From the NCBI GenBank assembly GCA_937905915.1, contig CALCVR010000283.1:1-6830 (forward strand): a stretch of DNA of 6,830 bases, read 5' to 3'. The translations under genes and the position numbers were made by a program. Under the pieces are notes generated by a model. The model searched no databases, had not been told where the DNA came from, and worked only from the letters and a program-made list of their open reading frames with translations. The number at the start of each line of letters is the position of its first letter. Within the stretch, counting starts at the first letter, position 1. This document shows positions 1 through 4,800 of this stretch, in pieces. The stretch comes from an uncultured Eubacteriaceae bacterium. Lineage in GTDB: Bacteria; Bacillota; Clostridia; Oscillospirales; Acutalibacteraceae.

Positions 1-14
1 CACGGCCTATTCGA

Positions 15-26
15 CCGAGCGCTCGG
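15..26. repeat. 12-bp perfect palindrome
   Basis: CCGAGCGCTCGG reads the same on both strands. It could be a protein-binding site or chance. No gene beside it helps decide. Confidence 0.3.
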
Positions 27-96
27 CTCCTATTCCCGGTAGCAACCCCGCATCAAAGACGGGACGGGTGCTGAGCCATTTATCTATACAACTGGT

Positions 97-125
97 ATTA
101 TACAGCGTTAACTCAATTAACGCAA
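97..125 (-). promoter_or_regulatory. Possible leftward promoter with an inverted repeat in its spacer
   Basis: On the minus strand a perfect -10 box TATAAT (102 to 97) lies 17 bp after a weak -35 TTGCGT (125 to 120, three of six consensus bases). The spacer region is covered by an inverted repeat: GCGTTAA (105-111) and TTAACGC (117-123) around a 5-nt centre. A repressor bound there would block RNA polymerase. Transcription would run left out of the window, possibly to an element gene. The weak -35 and the absence of a visible downstream gene keep confidence low. Confidence 0.3.
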
Positions 126-303
126 TACCCGATATTCCGTCTCCGCAGGTCAGAGGCTTGTTTCCGCTCATATACGAGCGGAAAACGTCCGAAAAAAATT
201 CGCACCCCCGCTGGAAAGCCGGAAGCAGAAGAAGGGCCGTACACAGCAGGAGAGGCTTGTTCCATTTTGTTCCCCTTTTGCGTTTGAAAAGTGGAACATA
301 CTT

Positions 304-407
304 TTTCTCGTGTTTATCGGCCTCCTCGGGCAACCCAGCAAAAACCCGTTCCACTTTCATTTGAAAAACGGAACGGGGTCTTTCCCGTATTCATCGGCTT
401 CCCCGAG
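304..407. repeat. Diverged direct repeat, 77-bp spacing
   Basis: Segments 304-330 and 381-407 align over 27 bases without gaps and match at 21. All six differences are transitions. Each is followed by GTTCCAC motifs (at 348 and at 412/421), so each looks like part of a longer unit carrying the hairpin arm. Confidence 0.6.
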
Positions 408-466
408 GAATGTTCCACTTGTTCCACTTTTTTCCGAAACCCTATATATAGATAAAAAAGAAGTAC

Positions 467-497
467 ATAGGGGAAGGGGGAATTTTTTATCCCCTAT
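467..497. repeat. Inverted repeat inside the large-loop hairpin
   Basis: ATAGGGG (467-473) and CCCCTAT (491-497) form a 7-bp stem with a 17-nt loop. The loop holds a second G-run (476-480) that could pair with the same CCCC, so two folds compete. It sits in the centre of the 411-530 inverted repeat. Confidence 0.5.
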
Positions 498-532
498 ATT
501 ATGTCCTATAAAAGTGGAACAAATGGAACAAT

Positions 533-674
533 GCTTCTACTCCCCGGTAAACAGGGGATTTTTTACGTTCCACTTCTGAAAACAAAAGTGGAACAGGATT
601 TCACCCACTTGCCCGTACTCCCCGATAAACTGGGGAAATTTTACGTTCCACTTTTTAATTCAAAAAGTGGAACA
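533..674. repeat. Two tandem hairpin units, 78-bp spacing
   Basis: Unit one (533-595) and unit two (611-674) align along their whole length with one single-base indel in the hairpin loop. Each holds CCCC and GGGG arms around an ATAAAC-like or GTAAAC-like loop (542-557 and 620-635), then a shared ACGTTCCACTT block, a variable loop, and AAAAGTGGAACA. The stems are conserved while the loops vary, as expected if the paired structure or an inverted protein site matters. The spacing nearly equals the 77 bp seen at 304-407. Confidence 0.7.
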
Positions 675-721
675 AGAACTGCACCCGCCCCCTGCTGTAC
701 CCAGACTCAAGACCCGAACCA

Positions 722-738
722 GCCGCCCGCAGGGCGGC
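722..738. repeat. GC-rich 7-bp hairpin
   Basis: GCCGCCC (722-728) and GGGCGGC (732-738) are perfectly complementary around the trinucleotide GCA. No T-run follows on either strand, so it is not an ordinary intrinsic terminator. It is the first of several closely packed hairpins in 722-880. Confidence 0.6.
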
Positions 739-746
739 CAATCCCA

Positions 747-768
747 GCATCGAGCGGAAGCGAGATGC
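747..768 (+). other. Hairpin with tandem G-A mismatches and a GNRA loop
   Basis: The strand reads GCATC, GA, GC, GGAA, GC, GA, GATGC. This folds as a 5-bp stem, a symmetric pair of tandem G-A mismatches, a 2-bp stem and a GGAA tetraloop. Sheared G-A pairs and GNRA loops are typical of structured RNA, but 22 nt is short and chance is not excluded. GATGC (764-768) can instead pair with GCATC at 775-779, giving a competing fold. No known RNA family is recognised. Confidence 0.3.
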
Positions 769-823
769 GCACCTGCATCCCGCTTTTGCTTCTTTGACGC
801 TCTCAGAGGCGTTTTAAGGCACG

Positions 824-862
824 AAAAAGCCCGCCAGGGTAACGGAGTACCCCAACGGGCTT
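824..862 (-). terminator. Intrinsic terminator reading leftward
   Basis: GCCCG (829-833) pairs with CGGGC (856-860), and inside that GGGT (837-840) pairs with ACCC (849-852), separated by a 3-by-3 internal loop. Read leftward, the stem is followed by five Ts (828 to 824). It lies about 60 bp beyond the stop codon of the broken GH92 frame and would end transcription entering from that gene. Outer arms GCGTTTTAAG (809-818) and CTTAAAACGC (870-879) are also exactly complementary and could extend the fold. Confidence 0.65.
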
Positions 863-909
863 AAAACGTCTTAAAACGCAAAATACAGCCTATGATTGCA
901 ATGCGAAAT

Positions 910-934
910 GGGAGCCCCCCTATCTGGCGCTCCC
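910..934. repeat. GGGAGC / GCTCCC inverted repeat
   Basis: GGGAGC (910-915) and GCTCCC (929-934) make a 6-bp stem with a C-rich 13-nt loop. It spans the stop codon (920-922) of the broken GH92 frame and has no adjacent T-run. Confidence 0.4.
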
Positions 935-951
935 AAATCTATACACAAGCG

Positions 952-980
952 CGAACTCATTCCGAAAGAAGAATAGTTCG
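952..980. repeat. Imperfect inverted repeat next to the att-like core
   Basis: CGAACTCATTC (952-962) and GAATAGTTCG (971-980) are complementary except for one unpaired C. The repeat ends 13 bp from the CCA end of the att-like site. Inverted repeats beside an attachment core can be binding sites for a recombinase or excisionase; that role is inferred only from position. Confidence 0.45.
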
Positions 981-993
981 ACGCTTCCTACTC

Positions 994-1025
994 TGGTGGA
1001 GATGAGGGGAATTGAACCCTTGTCC
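994..1025 (-). other. tmRNA-like (or tRNA-like) 3' end, probable att core
   Basis: Read on the minus strand from 1025 to 994 the order is GGAC, AAGGG, TTCAATT, CCCCT and CATCTCCACCA. This is the layout of a tRNA-type 3' end: 5-nt T-stem strand, 7-nt T-loop, opposite T-stem strand, 7-nt acceptor strand, discriminator A and CCA. The ATCTCCACCA ending is typical of Firmicutes tmRNA. One T-stem pair is A against C, so it is not a perfect functional arm. No other part of a tmRNA or tRNA lies upstream; that DNA is GH92 coding sequence. It is therefore an isolated 3' fragment, as expected for an attachment-site core. Confidence 0.7.
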
Positions 1026-1588
1026 AGCGCCACTTGATTGCCGATTTTTCGGCTGATGTCCAACACGATCCCGGATTTATCATTTTTGGGATAGGTAAAA
1101 CGATACAGGGCAGTATGTTCTTCCGGCGTGACCTCGGCCTTAATGTCATATTTGGTCAGGTCGACTGTGTAATAATTGGGGTTGGCATCTTCATTTGCCT
1201 TGCCGGATGCACGACTATTTTCATCAAAAATAGGATCGCCCACCTGGGGAGATAACATAAAGTTACCATATGTTTTGGTTCCACCGGTGCCCTGGACATA
1301 CAGCTGCCCAAAACCTACGATGTCCTGATTTGCGCGATAACCGCCGTTTTCACAATTTTTTGTTTCAGGGCTTGGATGAATGGATCCATTTGGGCGAGTA
1401 GGGCCGGCAATACAAGCGCCATTATTCTCTGCACCAATCAAGGTATCCACATAGGAAACTGGATTTTCTTCTCCCTTTTCTTGATCCCAGGCAAAAACCG
1501 CTGGCGCTGTCAAAGCCGTACTGCATAGAAGAGCTCCTGTACACAGGAAAGCCAATACTCGCTTCATTTGACTTCTCATTCTTATTCA

Positions 1589-1595
1589 CTCCTTT
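1589..1595 (-). promoter_or_regulatory. RBS of the GH92 fragment
   Basis: AAAGGAG on the minus strand, 9 nt before the ATG at 1579-1577. It supports that start over the internal ATG at 1567-1565. Confidence 0.75.
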
Positions 1596-1623
1596 AATAA
1601 AAAATCCGATTGTTAATTCTATT

Positions 1624-1652
1624 ATTATATCATATTTGACATGTTATGTCTA
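1624..1652 (-). promoter_or_regulatory. Sigma-A promoter of the GH92 gene
   Basis: On the minus strand TAGACA (1652 to 1647, five of six consensus bases) and a perfect TATAAT (1629 to 1624) are separated by 17 bp. Transcription would start near 1617, giving a leader of about 38 nt before the ATG. The surrounding 1600-1740 is strongly AT-rich. No operator is obvious. Confidence 0.75.
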
Positions 1653-1743
1653 CGTTTTTTATTATGAATCACACTATTATATCTTTATATTTTCTTATTT
1701 TTTGTATTTTTTATCTTATCCACTTCCTCTTTATTTTTCAAAC

Positions 1744-1783
1744 AAAAAAAGCCCGACCGGTGAAAACATCGATCGGGCTTTTT
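1744..1783 (-). terminator. Strong intrinsic terminator after the GH2 gene, bidirectional in form
   Basis: GCCCGA (1751-1756) pairs with TCGGGC (1773-1778). After one C-A mismatch the stem continues (1758-1762 with 1767-1771, one G-T pair) to an AAAA loop. An A-run (1744-1750) and a T-run (1779-1783) flank it, giving U-tracts on both strands. It lies 34 bp beyond the GH2 stop codon and separates that gene from the GH92 promoter, so the two genes are probably transcribed independently. Confidence 0.9.
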
Positions 1784-1816
1784 GCTACAGATCAAAAGCA
1801 AAAATGCAATAAGCGA

Positions 1817-4800
1817 TTATTGATAAACGCGAATTTCATAAATGGAATAGCCATACTTCTCCATTGCACGCTCTTCTCCTAAAACACGGATATACCGGGC
1901 AGACTGGGGTTCCTCAAAAGTATAAGGCTGAATCCCGGCTTTGCCGTTGTCATTACGGACAAGATCGGTCCACTGCTTTCCGTCATCTGAAATCTGAATG
2001 ACGTACTTGGTGGCACAGGCTGCCTCCCACTCCAAAATAATTTGGCTGAACTCCACAGGCTTCCCAAAATCCAACTGAACCCACTGAGGATCCTTCATCC
2101 AATCGGAGGCCCAGCGAGTGGTGCTGTCGCCGTCGTTGACGTTTTTAACAGTATGGTCAGCGCCTTCGCTCTGCTTCTGGTTCTCCTCTGAGCTGGCGGT
2201 GGCTACGGCACTCAACGCCAAGTTGGGGAATTCCCAAGCATCCAGCTGTTTGCTTGTCTGCAAAGGAGTTGCATACTGGCCGCCTCCCAACAGGAAGGCT
2301 TTGACCTCGTACATAGTCAGATCATCCTCGTCAGGAACAACGATGGGACTAGTCTGCACCGTTACGGTTTCACCAGCTTTAACGGTCACTTCTTGAGGAT
2401 TTACTTGGATGTCCTCCAGTTTGCCGTCCTTATACAGGGCGATAACCGGGTTGACCTTCATCGTAGATTGCTCGGCAAGGCCTGCCACCTGAACTTCAGC
2501 ATAGATTTCACCGGCCGAAACCTGGGTGATGCTTTCATCGTCTCTTTCAATGGAGAAACCTTTGATGTAGTTTGCTTCAGGTTCATCACCGATTTCATCA
2601 GCCACAATGTTCCAGCCTTCTACACTGAACACAGGCTGGCCACCATTGAGATATTTCTCGTCAAATTCCACCGTGATTTCTTTGGACTCGCCGGGCATGA
2701 GAGAAATGTAGTTGTCAGAATAATAGGTGGGCAGCACCCGCTCGCCGGTCAAATCATTGGTGGTTTTGAGACGGATCATCAAGGCCGGATCTTCAGTATT
2801 ATTTTGCAGGTTCACAGTATAGTAACAGGTAGTGCCTACTTTTTCCTGTGCTGTATAATCGGCCTGCAATTTGACTTCGGGCAGATCATTAAGGGCCTTG
2901 TAACCCTGATAATCTTCGGTATTGGTCCAATAGAAGTTGTCAGCGATCTGGTTGCCTTCTGCATCTTCAACTATGGTACGGATAAACTTAATGTCGGTAG
3001 AATCTTCCGGATATTGAAGGTTCATAACCTCCTCTGTAGAATCCGAGGCTACATCGCTTACTTCTTCCTGACTAAGGATCAGGTTGCCGTTTAGATCGTA
3101 TACATTGACGATAACCTTCAATCCAGTTTCATCGTTGGGGGTGTAGTTGGTCAGCACAATAGCATCGTTAGTGCAGTTCCAAATTGCATGGATGGGCTGA
3201 TTGCCCTGTTTTAAACCAAAATAACCGCCGTTGGTGTCGTAGTAGTAATCGTAGGTCTGCCATACCATAGACGGCCATGCCGACTGGCTCATCCACATGA
3301 GCATGCCGTTGCCGCCTTTGTTAAAGGTGGCTTCAAACAGTGCCTTATGGTTTTCGTAGTTTACCATTTGGGCGATGCGGACAAATTCCTCTAAACTATT
3401 GTAGGAACCGTAATCCTTCATCTCCTGCTGATACTTGTTTCCGTTTTGAGCCGAGCCGGAGGTGAAATCATGAAGGCCCCAGACGTTGTCGATGGGCCAG
3501 AGATGGTCTTCACCCAGCATCTCCACCATGCTTTCATAAGCTGGGATATTGGGCAACCCTCGTTCGGAATGAAGCGTCACAGGAGCGTTATTGAAATAGT
3601 ATTCAGGATCTTGAACAGCATAGGGGCCATAACCACTTACTGTTCCGGATGCCGAATGGGGAATATAGTGACGGGTACCATCGTAGGTCACAGTGGCCTC
3701 TTCTAAGTTTTTATTCAGAGTTTCAGGGGGATTGCCTTCGTTGCGGCCACAGTAGAAGCAAACCGATGCATAGCGGCGGACGCGTTTGATCTTATCCACA
3801 GCGTTTTTCATGAACATATCTTCGTCGTTGGGATTGGGGCCGTCGCTGGGATTAGCAAGCCAGAAGTCGTCAAAGACCAGAATGCCGTACTTGTCGCAGG
3901 CTTTGTAGAAATCCTCTTTACCGGTCTGGCCCACCCAGTTGCGGATCATGGTCAGATTTGCCTCAGCGTGGAGGCGGATCTTCGTGTCGTAGTCCTCAGC
4001 GGTAGCCGCTACGTTGGAATCGTCCATACCCCAGTTACCGCCGCGGCAGATAATGCGGGTACCATTGCAGTAAATCTGCAACGGGCTTCCTTCGCTGTAA
4101 GTAAATTCACGGACACCGAACTGGAAGGCTTCGTCATCGGAAACCCGCCCATCCTCAGTGACCTGGACGTTACAGGTGTAGAGATACTGGTCGCCATAGG
4201 TGTTGGGCCACCACAGTTCCGGGTTCTCCATGACGATACCATCAATGGTGACTTCCTTGGTTTCATTGGGAGCCAATTCTACATCCTGGCTAAAAGGCAA
4301 ATTGCCGGGCTGGATGGTTCCGCTGACGGTAACGGTGGTTGCTTCATCCTTGCAGTTTTCTACTTCGGTTTTAACCGTCAGGTCGGCCTTGGAGAAGTCG
4401 GGCCCTTCTGGCTCTTCCACCGGCTTTTCCATGTCGTACACTTCAAACTCCCAGAAGGAGGTGCCGTATTGGCTGGAACGTTTGCCACATTGGATGCGCA
4501 AATACTGGGCTGTAACCTGATCAAAGTACTTTTGATCTACGCCGCCCTTGCAATCATCCTCGGTGAGGATATCGGTCCAGATCTTACCATCGTTGGAATA
4601 TTGGAGGGTATAATCAACGGCATAGGAAGCTTCCCACTGGATGCGGGTGCTGGAGAAGGTGGTGGGCTTTCCAAAGTCCACCTGGAACCACTGGTTATCC
4701 TTATATTCAGAAGACCAGCGGGTGTTGGTGTTGCCGTCTAATGCGTGCTGGGCCACATTTTGACCCGCATTATACCCTTCTACCGAGCTGGCGGACGCGG

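Larger units (their letters stand above)
259..673. repeat. Array of 13 GTTCCACTTT-type motifs forming five hairpins
   Basis: Forward copies start at 259, 269, 348, 412, 421, 567 and 645. Reverse copies end at 297, 374, 520, 529, 594 and 673. Forward and reverse copies pair into five inverted repeats: 269-297 (one mismatch), 346-377 (imperfect, extended by CCC/GGG), 411-530 (19 of 20 bases, 80-nt centre), 567-594 (9-bp stem) and 645-673 (perfect 12-bp stem, 5-nt loop). The last lacks a T-run suited to a simple terminator, and the array as a whole does not look like terminators. Possible roles are iteron-like binding sites for a replication or recombination protein, RNA hairpins, or a mobile hairpin repeat family. 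I do not recognise a named family. Confidence 0.8.
1..993. mobile_element. Putative end of an integrated element, non-coding
   Basis: This stretch lies on the 3' side of a tmRNA-like CCA end (994-1025), where elements using tRNA or tmRNA 3' ends reside after integration. It differs from the rest of the window: no convincing gene, many inverted repeats, and a GC-rich block at about 680-880. Open frames occur on both strands, but they run through the repeats, lack good ribosome binding sites and resemble no family I know. No integrase or other mobility gene is visible, so the element assignment rests on the att-like junction, the broken GH92 gene and the change in sequence character. The element would continue left of position 1. 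A chromosomal rearrangement or assembly join remains possible. Confidence 0.45.
920..1579 (-). pseudogene. GH92 alpha-mannosidase, truncated N-terminal fragment
   Basis: The intact enzyme would be a secreted, calcium-dependent exo-acting alpha-mannosidase of family GH92, removing mannose from N-glycan-type or other mannosides. Residues 1-30 form a signal peptide: Arg/Lys start, hydrophobic core, cleavage near AVFA-WD. From residue 42 the GH92 N-terminal domain is clear: YVDTLIGAENNG, then GPTRPNGSIHPSPET, GGYRANQDIVGFGQLYVQGTGG and YGNFMLSPQVG. GH92 proteins are usually over 700 residues; this frame has 219. From about residue 186 it enters a tmRNA-like 3' end and the last 25 or so residues look unrelated to the family. 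The N-domain is cut short and the whole catalytic domain is missing, so it should be inactive. The start at 1579 is favoured over the Met five codons in because AAAGGAG (1595 to 1589) lies 9 nt upstream. The gene has its own promoter. Confidence 0.85.

Noticed and set aside
7..360. 117-residue open frame on the minus strand
   Set aside because: Its N-terminal part is translation of the GTTCCAC repeats, no ribosome binding site precedes the ATG, no family is recognised, and other frames are equally open here.
259..673. CRISPR array
   Set aside because: The repeated motif is about 10 bp, occurs in both orientations, and the intervals are irregular and themselves repeated. There are no unique spacers of equal length.
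68..864. Overlapping plus-strand open frames (68-364, 310-579, 501-797, 667-864)
   Set aside because: All run through the hairpin repeats or the structured GC-rich block, giving recurrent translated-repeat peptides such as VPLF and KSGT. None has a convincing ribosome binding site or a recognisable domain.
994..1025. A complete tmRNA or tRNA gene
   Set aside because: Only the 3' arm and acceptor strand are present. The DNA upstream on the same strand encodes GH92 residues, with no 5' acceptor strand, D-arm or tag-peptide frame.
1636..1665. Plus-strand promoter TTGACA with TATTAT
   Set aside because: A perfect -35 is present, but the spacer is 18 bp, the -10 is poor, and no rightward gene follows before the terminator at 1744-1783. 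It overlaps the better supported minus-strand promoter.
1646..1882. 78-residue plus-strand frame
   Set aside because: It crosses the GH92 promoter region, the terminator hairpin and the end of the GH2 gene antisense. It is AT-rich chance reading with no ribosome binding site.
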